Assembly: GCF_014839805.1 (NCBI RefSeq)
Contig: NC_051119.1
Location: 7,867,245-7,931,244 of the forward strand
Direction: 5' to 3'
Source of the DNA: Manduca sexta
Taxonomy: Eukaryota > Arthropoda > Insecta > Lepidoptera > Sphingidae
DNA length: 64,000 nt
Each line of letters opens with the position of its first letter. Position 1 is the first letter of the stretch. A program made the position numbers and the translations under genes. Positions 21,501 through 36,500 of this stretch are shown here, piece after piece. The notes under the pieces are model-generated. The model worked only from the letters and a program-made list of their open reading frames with translations, ran no database searches and was not told where the DNA came from.

Positions 21501-24500
21501 GACTGTCTAAAATTTTCTATGCCTAAAAGTAAAGATGGGGTTAACTTATATATTGATGTCTACAGTAATTATGAAAATTTAAAGGTATATTTTTTTTGTT
21601 TGCTCTAGAACTTTCACCATTATAATCATCATCATCAGCCATAGGAAGTCCACTGCGAAATATAGCATGACTTCTAAACCGTTCTCTTAGAAGCGGCCTG
21701 CATCTAACCAGATGCAGCTTTCTCATAATAAAATATATTTCCATTGCTCTATAATTTTCACCATTATAATCATCATCATCAGTCATAGAAAGTCCATTAC
21801 GAAATATAGGATGACATCTAATCCGTTTTGTTAGAAGCAGCCTGCATCTAGCCAGTTGCAGTCCTTTGATAATAAAATGTATTTTTACTGTATTCCTACC
21901 GGATACCTAGCTAATACGTATTAATAATTGATCTTGGCCCAATATTTAATTTAAAAACACAAGCCAATGCAATCTTAACATTGACGGGAACAAATAAACA
22001 ATCTGAATTATTTTAAACGTTTCCAAGAGCGTTCATCGAAATACGTTGACCGCCAGTTGACCTGTTCGCGATTTAACCCCAGCAAAAACTAAACATGCTT
22101 AGCATCACGCCTTTTCCCTTGGGTAGGCAGAGATAAACAGTATTTACACTGCTTTCGTCATCCTGAGACATCAGGTGTTAAGTCTCAATCACCACACATA
22201 TTAATAACTTAAAAAAATAAATACAAGATAGGATAAGACTCCTAGATAAAGAAATACGACCTCTCAATGAGGAATACTACCTTAAAAGGTAAATAGGGGA
22301 AAGTAAAAAAAGAAAATACAGAACAAGAACTATTGTATTAATTGTAGAGCAACGAGAAAGTTTCATAATCCACTGGGCCCGATATACTCCAAACCTCAAT
22401 ACAACAATGCGTAGTGCATACCCAATGTTGCTTGAAGGAAGTAACAGACATTGCGGCGGAACCCAGACAGGCTCTAAGAGCCGTAGACGATCTTAAGATA
22501 CTGAATTTATTTTGATAGCGTCTCAGCTATTGTAGTTCAGACCAAAATTGAGTTGCATCTATTTTGCCTTAATAAAATAGGCATCTACCACCAGTGTGGT
22601 AGGTGGTTAGTTGTTTTGCTGGTGGTAGGATATATTTTATATCCATTCGGATAGTAACCACCGTAAAGAGTAAAAACCCGCCAAAACGGTCCACGTAAGT
22701 GTGTCGTGTCCGGGATCTTGTGTATATTCGGTTCCAATAAGCCAGCATAATTGTGTCGACTGCCGAGGTACATCTCTCGTCAGCCGATATTCTATTGGAC
22801 CCGACTCCACTTATCATCAGGTGCATTCGGGCCATTTTGCTGTTCTCGTATGAAGAAAAATATATTTCACTAGTTATGTTAGGTCCCATGAGAAAGTGAT
22901 AACATTGAATTTTTTTTAAAATTTTATTATTCGAAGATTGCCAAAGTTTACAATAATATTTACATTATAATAACAATCAGATAATAAATGACTGACTGAC
23001 TGCCTCGGTGGCGTAGTTGTATTGCATGTCCGGTACAATAGCGCTCTGAGGTCCTGGGTTCGAATCCCGGGTCGGGCAAAGTGATATTTGGGTTTTTCTG
23101 CTCAGTATCAGCCTGGAGTCTGGAATTTATGCCCGATATGGCGATAGGCTCGCCCCCTATCACATCATGGGACGGAACATACTTGGCGAAAAGTGGGTGC
23201 CCTAGTTGCGCCTCTGCATACCCCTTCGGGGATAAAATGCGTGATGTTATGTATCAGATAATAAAACCAATTGCAACATGGGCTTCGGGCAACCACAAAA
23301 TGCATAATACAATTTCACAATATTACATAACTAAACATTACAAGGAACTTTACAAAAAAAGGATAGATTTATCACAAAGTTAGGGCCCCAGTTAATCCAT
23401 CAATATGTACTACTATTAGATCTAGCGTTCCGGACACTCATTGTGTTCGACTCAACTGAACTTCAATCCGTACACCTAACTATAATATGATTTCAAAATT
23501 GACAGTGTGTGGTTATGCATGGAGTGACGCTCATAATATAAGAACTTGAGTTTAAGTGTAAACCTGTATGTGAATAAAAAATTTTAGTGAAATAAGTAAG
23601 TAAAATTATTTGTGTTCAAGTGAATAAATATGTTATAACTGACGTCTTGGTTGCCATTTTAGTTCAGATGTTGAACAAATAGTTTATATGGATGTTCGGG
23701 TCTATAGAATATATGTCAATGTTAATAAGTCCAAATTTACTAAGACGTGTTACGCAACTGACGTTTTAGACTATAAATACTATCAAGAGAAGATTGAGAA
23801 ACAATCACAGTTTGTAATCCTGTAAATATCATTGACGATTCTAACCACCCAGATACCCAGGATGTATGAAAGGAAAATATTTCTTAACGCTTGCACGACC
23901 GTCATGGTAAATTAACACGAGCATGCTTATTGTCTTAGCCGGGGTTAAGTTGCTGAGTCACATGGCGGTCTTGTAACATTGAGTTCTGCTCAATATCTGC
24001 CCGGAGTATAGAATTAGGTCCCGTAAATAACAAACAATAACATTCCCCCATACCTCGACTGTCTGCATTGTAACCTATCACAAAATTGCTAATCTTGACA
24101 TACTTCATGATGCTGTCCACGTTTAGGAAAACTCTTTTAAATGAGACCGATTAACTCATTGACGTATATTCTAGATACGAACGTCGATATAAACCATTTG
24201 TTCAAAATCTGAACTAAAATGGCAACCAAAACGTCAGTTATAACTTATTTATTCACTTGAACAACAAATAATTTTACTTATTTGACTAATATTTTTATTC
24301 ACATCCAAGTAAACACTTAGACTCGAGTTCTTATGAGTGCTACTCCGTACACAACCACAAGCTGTCAATATTGACACCATACTAAAGCAGTTGTATGGAT
24401 TGCAGTACACTTCAGTTGAACACAGTGAATGTTCGGAAAGCCAAATCGAGTACGTAGTACATATATATCAATGCTTATTAATTTTTTTTTCGACTTACAT

Positions 24501-27500
24501 AATGGCAGTTACTTAGCTGTAGTACTGGCGACTTAACTCGTATCCGTGACTTAACCGCGCGTCAATTTACTCCGACCTTAAGTGAAAGCAACAAAGAACA
24601 CAAACAAAGCGATAGTGTTTACGCACGCGTTGCCAAGCAACTGATGAGATGCAATGAATCAGCGCAAAAATATAGAGCAAACAATCAACACAGTAATTAA
24701 GACTGTATAAATTTGTAATACAGTTGAAAGTCGTTTAGCAAATTCAACCGCGCACGACTAAGGAAGTTCAATGAAATCATAAAATTCAAAGGTGATTTTT
24801 ATTTACTGAAAAATCAATGTCTGTTGTTGAATTTTCAAATGTTTACATGTAATTTGTTTAGAGTTTCAAATTGAGACGGCTTGCTTATTAGACACAAACT
24901 AAATCAGACTGTTCATTTTTTACGAGTTTCTACGCGCAGTTCCGTCCTTGTGTAAAAGTTTTTTGAAGATAAAGGTCCGGTATTATATTTTTATTAAAAT
25001 TGCAAATTCCATGCAGTAGTTTTTGCATACTGCGTGTACCAATATACAGGCAGAAAAAATCTAAAAACTGTTGTTTTGGCTTCTGTTGCTCTAATCAAAA
25101 TCCTCCATATCAAGTTCTTTAATATCTATAATTTACAGACATCGGCCAGTTATAATTTTATTATATGTAAAGATAATTACTAAGATTTGATCGCGAATTC
25201 GTCCGCGTGATATTTCCAGGTAAACAAAATATTTTGTTCTTTTTCGGGATAAAAGTAGTCTATACGTCCATTTGGTCCAGTTCATGAATACGAAGAATTT
25301 CATCTAAATCCGTACAGCAATTACTAAGTTTACTTCTCACAAACATATTAACAAATTTTCGCATATTATTAAGATTAATATTTCCTCATATCGTCTTATA
25401 CCGATAAATTTTTTGTCTGTCTGTATTTTTGGCGGTCAATGACTTCAAATTATTGATTTATTACATTATGAATAATTTTAACAGGCAGTGCTGTTCCTAA
25501 GGACCAGTGTAGTCAGTGTTATTCCTTGAAATGTGACTGCATGGGTGACGAATGCAGTGTCTTTAACCTAAACACATCTTTTATAACAAACATTAGGTTA
25601 ATATATGTATATTAGTGCCTAATGTGCGTTGGAGTAATACCGGATCACGGAGTTATCTCTTTTTTTCAACATTAGGTGTAGCAAAACCTAAACTCATTTC
25701 TTAAAATGTGTAACGCAATCTGGGCCCTTATTCTGTATGATAGTGTAAACGCGTAACGCGGCCGTGTCATGTTATCTCCGAGAAATGTGCGTGGAATGGT
25801 ATTCTGTAAGCCAAATTTCTATAGTCCTAAACATGATGCGTTGTGTTACGTGCTTGTTACACACTGTTAAAATAACGTGCGGGATAGAGAATAAGGCTCC
25901 TGAAGTGTTATTTTGTAACATACCATAATTATTGTTTTAAACTGTATTGTTACAGTTTAACATTGATGTTTAATTATCGGTATTATTTGCTAATACGGTA
26001 TTACACGCTAATCCGGAATTACCCTAATCCACCTTACATTATTTATTATGTAATACAGTTACATTGTCTCGTTTCATCCGCAGGTAGACTGTCAGAAAAT
26101 ATATTTGGGATTAAGTACACCAGAAGTCTTGTAAACAATCATAATGTATAAAGTAAAGAATGTAATTTGCTGGTGGGAGCATATTTGTATCCGGCGGGAT
26201 AGCAAAAGCCCATATTAGGTAAATGTGTCTAGTTCCGTGATCAAGCTATTTCCGGTTTCAAACAGGCCGGCAAAATTATAGCAACTGGTGATGGGTAATC
26301 ATCTCTGGGAAGACACTTGGAGTCTACTCACTTGTCATGCTGTGGGGTCACTTTACTGACATTGTATAAAAAGACCCAAGAAAGGGTTGACTTTTAAAAT
26401 CTTGCATTAAAAATATTGGAAACCGGAAATTTCGACCCAAAAAAAAACATACGTTAAAATCTCATTAAATCACTATTTATCGAAAACAAGTTTTAAACAA
26501 AGAAAATTGTTATTCAAATGCTTTGTCCTAAATACAATATTATATAGATGATACCAGAATGAGAAATTAAGCAATGGTTTTATCAGTTTTTTTATTCCTT
26601 TGAATGACGAGACGAGCTTGCCGGTCACCTGATGGTAAGCGATATGACCGTCCATAATCACTAGAAACACCATCGAACTACTTCAATTACAAATTATTGT
26701 TTGGTATTCCACTGCGCTCGCCGTCCTGAGACATGAGATGTCATCTTATTGTGTCCAGTAGTTGCGCTGGCTACAAGGTAATTCAAACCGGTATTCGATA
26801 GCGAGTACACACTGCTGCTTGGCAGCAGGAATTAACATTGCGGCGGGAGACATATGAGAGACTTACCAGTAAAAAGGTTGTATGTATATATGGTATGGTC
26901 AATAAAATTAATATAACAATTAATTTTACCATCCACAGTGAAAGTAGTTACAGCTGGCATAACGATTACAACTGATAAAACTGATGTTGATCATTAAATC
27001 TTGACATGACACTCATCAATCAAAATACAATGAAAGTGAAAGCATAAAACAAGTCACGCGAGATATGATTTTTAAATAGAAAGTTACAATCAGTTTTGGT
27101 TAACACTTTCCCCATTCTAGTTACAAAGACTTCTATCATGGCCCTTTTATGGATTAGCTAGTATAAAATCTAGGACTTCTTAGTCAAATACTACGTTGCA
27201 ATTATATTAATTAGTATCGCCATTAGCATGCAATCGGAAAACTCAAAATTATTTTGAGATCATTGTATACACTACGTTAAAATGGTATATCTCTCGCATA
27301 CTATTACAAGAATCTATATTATGTTTTGCATAAATTGAATTATATTAATAAGCATCTCGTGTTACGGTGTTTGTGGTCTCACTCTTCTGAAACTCCTCAA
27401 CACATTTATATCAAATTATTTATGTATATTTGGTAGGTATGAGGATAGGTAGTGAAGTATATATCATAACGCTAGGTGAGTAGGGTACTCCGTACAGATT

Positions 27501-30500
27501 TGCTTTCCTATGTTTTGTAATTTTTTAGGTTTTAATAATACCTATATTATGCCGGGTCAGCAAATTATAAAATATATGTCTTTTTTTGCAGTAAAATATT
27601 CTAACATACCCGAAAGAGAAATAAAGGGGGAACTTTGACTCGCCTTCTCTAATTTTTACCAATTTGAAAATTTTAAATCCCGTTTTTCCAACATAAGTAA
27701 AAATTAAGATTGAACCTTGTAATAGTGAGCCAGCGAATCCCCAGCTGTTTTCTTTGCTCTTACTGATTTAAATATCTCAGCCATTTCACATTATATACCC
27801 AATGGCGTCGCTAGATGACCAGGGGCCCAGGGGCAAAATGGCACCCTCCAACCCAGTGTGTGTAATACGACTACTGGCAGCCTTAACCGATACGAGGACC
27901 CGGGCAGGACAAAAACCCAGATCCAGTGATAATTTTAAATCAGTTTGAGGTTTAGGCACTGGCCAGTGTCCGGAGACGCTTGTGGTCTCCGGGCCTGGCA
28001 CGCAGGTTGACAAACTTAACTTAACTATTATAGGGCATTGTTATAATTAGGTTTCATCACGATGTTTTCTTTCACCGTAGAAGCGAATTATAATTGATAA
28101 TACACACTTCGAAAAGACAAATGTACCTTGGGCTTTACCTTGATTCGTCACGGCAGTTCCTTCTATTCTCAACTATGTTATGATCTACCATGGAAGAGTT
28201 TAAATACTTATATTTCTACGTGTGAAGTCTCGGCAGTCCCTTCCATTCTCAACTACTTTATCATGCACCACGAAAGAGTTTAGTATAATTCGTTTTTATG
28301 TGTGAGTTAACTTGACTTATCTGTTATCGAGTATTGATAAGAATTGGTTAAGCAAATATAATTCACTTTCTTAGTACAGCTGCATTGGTTTACTTTCTTT
28401 ATTAAGATAACAGTGTGGGAGAGTTACGTAATGCACGAAAATTATGACTACTGTTGCTCGCGGCTTCACCTGTGTTATGGGGAACAGCAATGGCGATGGA
28501 TCCATTTATCTCTTTGGTAAATAGCAGAGACTACACTCCCAAAGTACATGATGAGCAGACTGTTCAACTTCGTAACCAGTTGTAGAGCATGGGCACGCAG
28601 GAGAATCAACCAGCCTAAACGAGAACAATTTACCCTTAAAAAGCATGGCCGATAAGGAATTGTGATACACAGTAATGTATTTCTACCCAAGCTTTAGTTA
28701 AGCGATCGCGAACGCACGGAAAGTATTTATTTATTTATAACTAGCTTCCGCCCGCAGCTTCGCCCGCGTGGATTTCGGACTTCAAAAATGAAGTCGGTCG
28801 CGAACGTTCGATAATGTTCGTTTTACGAAGCTACTCGCTAAGTGATTCGCTAGCCTCTAGGTGCCAAGCAAGCCGCCTGCCTATGCATTCGCGACCTTAT
28901 ATTTTTATACAAAAATAATCCTTATAGCATGATTCAGTATTCACGCGTGATGGCTTATTATTAGCGTATTTCATGTATAACTTTGGTGTTTCTATACCGA
29001 TTTCTATGATTCTTTTTTATGAAATATTTAATAATGTTAACTTTTTTAATTAGGGATGACTGAGAGTGTTATAAATGTAAGAGTAGACAAATATAATGAG
29101 AAAGCTTCGAACTGCTAAGCTATCGGGAGTTACACGTGTTATTGTCAGTCAACCATAAAAGATAGATATATGCTGTCGTGGAGTATTTTTTATATAATTT
29201 TAAGGAGAACACTTCCGTCATACATAATTTCTGTGTAGCTTTAACCATTAAGGTTGCACACGCGACGGAAGCTTAAAAAATGGAGTAACTTCTCCCGTTT
29301 TCCCAACATTTCCCTTTACTGCTCTGCTCCTATTAATTGTAGCGTGATGAAAAGTATACTATAACCAGCTCAGGAGTGTGAAAAATAATTGTACCAAGTT
29401 ACGTTAAAATCTGTCGAGTAGTTTTTGTTTCTATAACGGTTATACAGACAGACAGACAAAAATTTTACTAATTGCATTTTTGGCATCAGATCGATCCCTA
29501 ATCACCCCCTGATAGTTATTTTGGAAATACATTTCATGTACAGAATTGACCTCTCTACAGATTTATTATAAGTATAGATTAGGACAAGCAGTAGTTGTTA
29601 CATTATAGATAGCTCCAATAAAATATAACAGTAATGGTAATGGTTTAAATGCACAACATTTTAAGGTGTCATAGCATGTATTGACAAAAAAAAGATTAAA
29701 TAACACCACACATATAACTATATTAACTACACATAAATCATTAATGCGTACTTTTTTTTACAAATAAAAGTAGCAACTACATTAAATTTAAATTAGTTTA
29801 AAGAGAAGTTTATGTATATAAATGATGGCGTTTCGAAGACAAGCGATCAATAGCAGTGGCGATGGGTTCATTTAAATCGATTCCTGCCGACTTCCTTTTC
29901 AAAATTTAAATAATAATATCTGCCCTTTATTATATACTGTCCCAGTGCCGGGCAAGGGCCCCCTCTACTACTAAGAGAGTTTAGATCTCAGTCCACCACG
30001 CTGGCCTAGAGCGGATTGATAGACTTTACATACCTTCGAAATTATTATGGAGAACTTCTCAGGTATGCAGGTTTGTTCACGATGTTTTCCTTCACCGTTA
30101 AAGCAAGCGATAATTCACAAAGTATACACATATAACTTTAGAAAAGTCCGAGGTGCGTGTCCTTCGGTTTTGAACCTGCGGACATTCGTCTCGGCAGTCC
30201 GTTCCACTCCCAACTAGGTTATCGCCGCTTCATAATGTACGTAAAAGCTAACTATCATTAGAACGATACACAGACAGCATATTATGATATGCGTATTATT
30301 ACTTATATTCTGTGTGGGGTTCTCTTTCAGAAAATTTCACCTTTCGTCACTGGTAAATAGCACGCCGTCATAAGTTTATTCACATTGTACAAGCCTCGAA
30401 TGAATGAATGAATTTATACGGTAAAGACTTAATTGATGTCAATTAATAAATAAGAATTGTTTCTCTATGTAAAGATAGGGATTTAACCTATTGCGATATA

Positions 30501-33500
30501 TAAACAATTCCAATCCCAGACTGGTATGTCTTGTATCGAAAATCATTTTTTTTTGTGATCTGTGAAATGAAATAGGACCCGTGGAGGCAATTCAGCCTTC
30601 GCTAAGCCATCCAGGCGTTTATAGTTTGCAAATATACTGTAATACGTATACATATGTGAGCCGTCTGGTTTGCCCGTCCTTTGTGACGGAGGTCACGGTA
30701 AACCCGCCGGCCACGCCTAAATCACATCATTTTAAGAGCTCGTTTTTTACAAAGAGCTATCGATACACTATATTTAATGCATTATGTAGTTTTTAGGGTT
30801 TCGTACCTCAAAAGGAACCGTAAGGATCACTTTTTGTTCGTTTATCCATCCGCGAATCCAACTTGCACTTTTTTATGAATATTGTACCAAAATCGTTATG
30901 GTCAAATCTGGAGATGGTCAAATCTATTTTCGTATAATATATAAAGTTTAATTTTAATTAGGCACCGTTTTTAAAATTTGTGACTGGTTTAAGTAAAGTT
31001 AAATGATTTTTCGGTTTGTAGTGGCGGTTAATTTTTTTTTACAAAATGCGTGTAATCGTGGTAGACTAACCTGTCATACAAGCTTGGTGAAATGGTTAAG
31101 TTCACTGCCTATTCTACTGTAGAGAAAAATGTGGGTATATTGTAATTCCTGGTATTTTAATGATCCAAAATACATAACACGCAGGCCAGTTCCAATAGAA
31201 TATTCTAGTCTTTTTGGGGCCGGATAGCAGCAGTGAACATCACGTGGCTGATGATAATGTTTTAAATGACGATGATTATGTAGACATTATCAAGTAAAGT
31301 GACTTCGTTAGTGGCTTAGTTGTATCACGGTACCACTGCAGTGCTGAAGTTTGATCCCCGGTTCAGGAAAAAACGATATTGGGTTTTTTATAGTATCAAG
31401 CAGTCTGGTATCTGTGCCTGATATGGCGATAGGCTTGCCCCCTATCATATCATGGGACGGAATACACATGGTGGAAAGTGGGTGCTTCAGTTGCGCCTCT
31501 GCCTACCCTTATCATGAATAAATGGTGTGAGTGTGTGTGTCAAGTAAAATAAACTCTATCGCGGTGGTAACGTCGTACCTCTAATGTCTCTTTCAATGTA
31601 TCAATTAGAAGATTTGATATTGAATAAAAACTTTTTTATCGCGGTTTTTTTTATTATAAATTTGTCGCGACGTTTCGAAGACTTTGCAGCCTTCATGGTT
31701 ACGGGGCGGATTGAGGTGTTGTTCATCTGAAATTCATAGTAACAATATCTATCTACATTTTACAATATCACAAAATTCCCGGAACCATAAAGATTGCAGT
31801 TCGAGACGTCGAGAGAAAATTATAATATAAAAAACCGCGATAACCTCCGTAAAATATTTTTTTTTCAATGTCAAACATTAGCGTAAACATAAAAAAATTA
31901 CAGATGATTCGATGTTAATCATAAATACCAATCAATTCACATACCAAATGAAAAACATTATCGAATACTTGGTATTAAGTGTTTACGTGACGTATAGTAT
32001 TTATGAATAGGCACCGTGCACTTTCCTATTGATTTGCAAAATGTAGGTCACATAGATTATACCGACAAGCGTTGACGTCATTCAGGAAACTTGTACTTGA
32101 GAATTTGACGTAAGGTAATACGGGTGCGGAACTGACTCCACTGCGCCTGACGGTAAGTAGAGTCAAGTGAGAATCGACTTATGTTGATTATCCCTCGTCA
32201 GTCGCCAATGCCGGCCTGTTGGAAGGATATAAAGGCGGATCTTGGAATTTCCTATGCTATGGTAGGTTTTACACTTCGTTTTTGATAGCTATCCGGGTGG
32301 ATACAAATATCTTGCCATCGGCAATGCGATCGAGTAATTGTTTCAACTTATTTCTCATCAACTTTACTTCACGTTTGCCCAATTAGACCGGATTGGCGGA
32401 GTGGTTTCCAAAAGGCAAATGACCCCCAAACTGACAGTGGTTGTAAGGAATAGTACCCTTTCAGTTGCAGAGAAGGCTCATGCCCATCAGTGGGACAGTG
32501 TATTGAATTATTTTTACACATGCATCGAATACGAATGTACCTGCGCACGAGTTTATGACCACGTGGTTGCTAAAACCGCTGATACGTTAGCGGGCTACTA
32601 CCGCTTACTCGACGGTAAGCGGTACGTGCGTTCACAAGGTCACAGGTTCAGTTCCGACTTGTATTAATATTTTAATTACAAAATGACACCTTCACGTGTT
32701 GGACTATATTTTTAACAGCGTAGTGATAATGCGGACATTCGATTGAGTTGGATTGGGGATCGAACCTCAAATGGGCCAAACGTAAATATCAACACTAACA
32801 CATTACATGTTATGGGTCTTAATGCCCAGTCATCAAGGTCTTTTATCCAGTGCAGGGGATGTGGGCAAAAAGAATGAAGTTTCTTTCAAAACAAAGTGAA
32901 GTCACTACTGCTATATTGAGCAGATGTATATTTTTAAATAAATTTTAGAAAAATGTGGAGTTGGATTTGATATTTTATCAAGCTATACCCAAACAGATTC
33001 TATCGTAAGTGAATCTTTACTGAACTAATCAAATTATTTATATATTTGTTCTCTCCAAAATTCATCTCAAGAAACTTCTTTTTACTTATGTTTTGATACC
33101 CTCTTTAAAAACATTTCCACGTGGGAGACGAATCTACGCGTGATTAAGAAGGCCATATGCGCAAATTTATCACTTCATCTGTCCCATGTTTTTTGCTTAT
33201 AAAAACCATTACAGCCGTTTGTTGACCTCTCCAACACTATGATGTAACCCATTTATTAATATTAAGTGTCAGATTGCGTAATTATAAGGCGTATGTCTGT
33301 ACATTTTTATCGCCTTGGTCGAATCCTAATATTGTTCATGCGAATTTGTAAAGATGGTTCATTGTGGTGGTAGGTCTCTCATATATGAGAGTCCGCCTGG
33401 GTAGGTACCACTGCAATGTCTATTTCTGACACTGAGGAGTACTGTGTAGTCACTGTTGTGTTCCGATTTGAAGGACATTGTAGTCAGTGTAACTACTAGA

Positions 33501-36500
33501 CATAATAAGACGCCATCTCATATTTCATGGCGAGCGATGTGGAATACCAAACAATACTTTGCAATTCAAGGTGTTGTACGGTGTTTTTACTGTTTATGCA
33601 TGGTCGTCGATACGACCGTGCAGAAACGGTAAAAACACCTTACCATCAGGCGAACGGCAAGCTGGTCTCGTTATTCCAAACTATACATTTTTTTTAAAAG
33701 TCATCGCAAAAACCACTGCATGATTTTGAATTACATTTATCACAAAGGTAGACGTCTGGAAGAGCTCTAGCCTTAGCGACTCCCGCCCTGACCAACAACG
33801 TATTTGATATCTCATTTAGGCTAATGGTGGAATATTTTTCGTGAGAATCGACTTTCGGCTTACACGCGAATGGCGATGGGTGCGGTCGCTTAATCATGAT
33901 GAAGAAAACTTATAATAAGGCGCCGAGTGTAGTCGCTGTTTATTTGGTGAAGAGAATCATTACACTACTATGAAATTGATGTTTCTGTAGGAGTTGTATG
34001 TTCTTGGTAACAAGTTGACACCGTCTGCTCAATGCTTAAGGATAAAGTAGCTTATCACTAGTCGAACTTAATAAAAGATATCCATATCTCTTGATTAGTG
34101 GCGATAGCCTAGTTGGTTGAGGAGCAGACTGCGGAGACGAATGTCCGCAGGTTCACATCCCAAGGGCACACACTTCCGATGTTTCTATAAAAAAATTATG
34201 TGTGTATTCTTTGTGAATTATCGCTTGCTTTAACGGTGAAGGAAAACATCGTGAGGAAACCTGCATACCTGAGAAATTCTTTATAGGAATTTCGAGGGTG
34301 TGTGCAGTCTACCAATCCGCACTAGGCCTGCGTGGTGGACTGAGGCCTGTGGACTAAGGCCTAATCCCTCTCAGTAGTAGAGGAGGCCCGTGCCCAACAG
34401 TGGGTCAGTATATAATACAGGGCTGATACTATTATTTAGTTGTATCTTTCCTGCGGAAAAACCACGGCGTAAACGCCGGTCCTTTTGGAAGGCTTGCGTG
34501 GGGACATCGATCCAACACGTAGAGGCCCCTTTAAGATACATTATTCTAGTTGGGGTTTATACACCTTGCGAGTACTCTCTCTGTCTGTACTTATGGAGGA
34601 AATACAGCCAAAGACAGTGCTTGCAAGATTTTTATTAATATTATTATTATATCTCTCGATTTGAAGTATAAAAATTAAATACAAAAATCAAAATTTATTT
34701 TGCTAGAACATGGCATAAATTATGATGTTAAATATATTACTTATGCACGATGTTTCACCGCTTCAACGGCATGGACAATTTTGTATAGGTACATACAATA
34801 AGAGTAGGTAGTAACAATTTTTTTTTTAAAGTTATTTATTTAGTTGGTATCTTTATATGTATAATTAGTCTATCGTGGTATTAAACATTGTTCAAAGTTC
34901 ATATAATTTTGTCATTAAACAAACACTGATGTAATCCGTTTTGCGGGATAATTTTGTGTTTTTTTAAGATTAAAGTTATATCTCAGGAGTGCAGTTTATT
35001 ACTGTCTGGTGGTATTGTAGCCAAGTGTATTATCAGATAGTTGGGTAAGACGGTCTTTAATAATGCTACATTAATGTTCACACATATATTAACATAAATA
35101 TAGAAATCTTTGACAGGCCCATGTTCAGCAGTGGACATCCTGCGGCTGATGATGATGATGATGATGGTGATGATGATCATATATAAACATAACACTCTAT
35201 AGCGTGGGTTCTTAACCTGGGTGTTTACCCCTGTTGGGGTAAATCAGCTATTTCACGGGGGTAACAAAAAATCTAATTATAGGCACGTATAATAAAAAAA
35301 GAATAACTGAGCTGACGTTAAAACTGTGAGGCTGTTGTGCAATTTATGATTAATAAAGCTATTTGTTTTTTATTACAGGCACATTTGGATATTGCGTTAA
35401 TAAAGGAAACTAAATACCTATCTTTACCTCTGCTAATATTATGTCAAAAATGTTACAAGAGTAATGAATATTTTAACCCAAAAATTGCAGTCTTACTTTT
35501 AATTTTTTTTTATAATTTTGTACTTTAGTCTGAGTTTGATGTGTGCGTGGGTATCTTTCGGACTAGAAGTGTGATGTCGCCGCTGGGACGAATTCTCTTA
35601 AAGTAGTAGTAATGGCATTAGCGTGCCAAATTAAAATCATTTTGTGGAAATATTTATTTGTTCAAAACTTACACTTTTTTATTAGATTTATGGTTCGAGT
35701 ATATTGTAAAGTGTTATTTTCAAAGAGAAAAGTATGTGGTTTCTTTTAGTAACGCAATATAAAATGCCTTTTATAATACTCGCTTTAATATCATTCAAAC
35801 CGCCCAAAATGTAAGTAACTTGTCCTTAAAGACTATAGTGATTATAAGATTACCCAACTTGGGCATTCGATTCAAGACCTCCAGTTTTATGACCAATTTA
35901 AGTACCCTGATAATGCGAAATTGATACTATTATGTAAAGCTTACGAATGTTTTTTGTTCGAACGCGAATATCTCGGGAACTATTCATTCGATTTTGAAAA
36001 ATATATTCACTAATAAATAGATATGTTATAGAGACTCAACTCCTGTAAGCCAGGATCAGCAGTAGCACGCATCACAAATTCGACCACTGAACTTCGTTGA
36101 GTCTCAGGGAACACTAATTCGTCTGAACCTGCAACGAAATAAATCAAAAGGAAAAGGAGAAGTTGGAAAAATATTTGTCCACTTCCCTCCACAGCAAAGC
36201 GGGAGACAAAACAATGAACTAAGGAGGCATTATAACCTCAAGTCTAGAGGCTGTTACAAATAGAAAAACCTGTCGTAAAGCACCACGGACTATAATTAAA
36301 TGAAATGGTTTTATCCTATAAGCTCCAAATATGAGTTACATAACTTAGTTACGTTATCCTCAAATATTATAAGCTACTTTTATCACGGGATTTAATATGT
36401 CTGAAGTAATACGAGCGGAAGATAAGTGCAGTATTTTCCGACAATTACAAAAGATTTTGCAAATGTTATGGCATAAGATTATGATTATTTTTTACAACAC

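Noticed and set aside
22999..23060. tRNA-like box A/box B that could be called a tRNA gene
   Set aside because: No complete cloverleaf. The sequence continues as a SINE body with target duplications, and the same head recurs at other SINE copies.
30581..30796. Small + strand frame with several prolines
   Set aside because: No homologous features and no splice sites matching the surrounding gene.
32338..32667. 109-codon open frame
   Set aside because: Overlaps retroposon-like sequence and a tRNA-type box B; no protein features.
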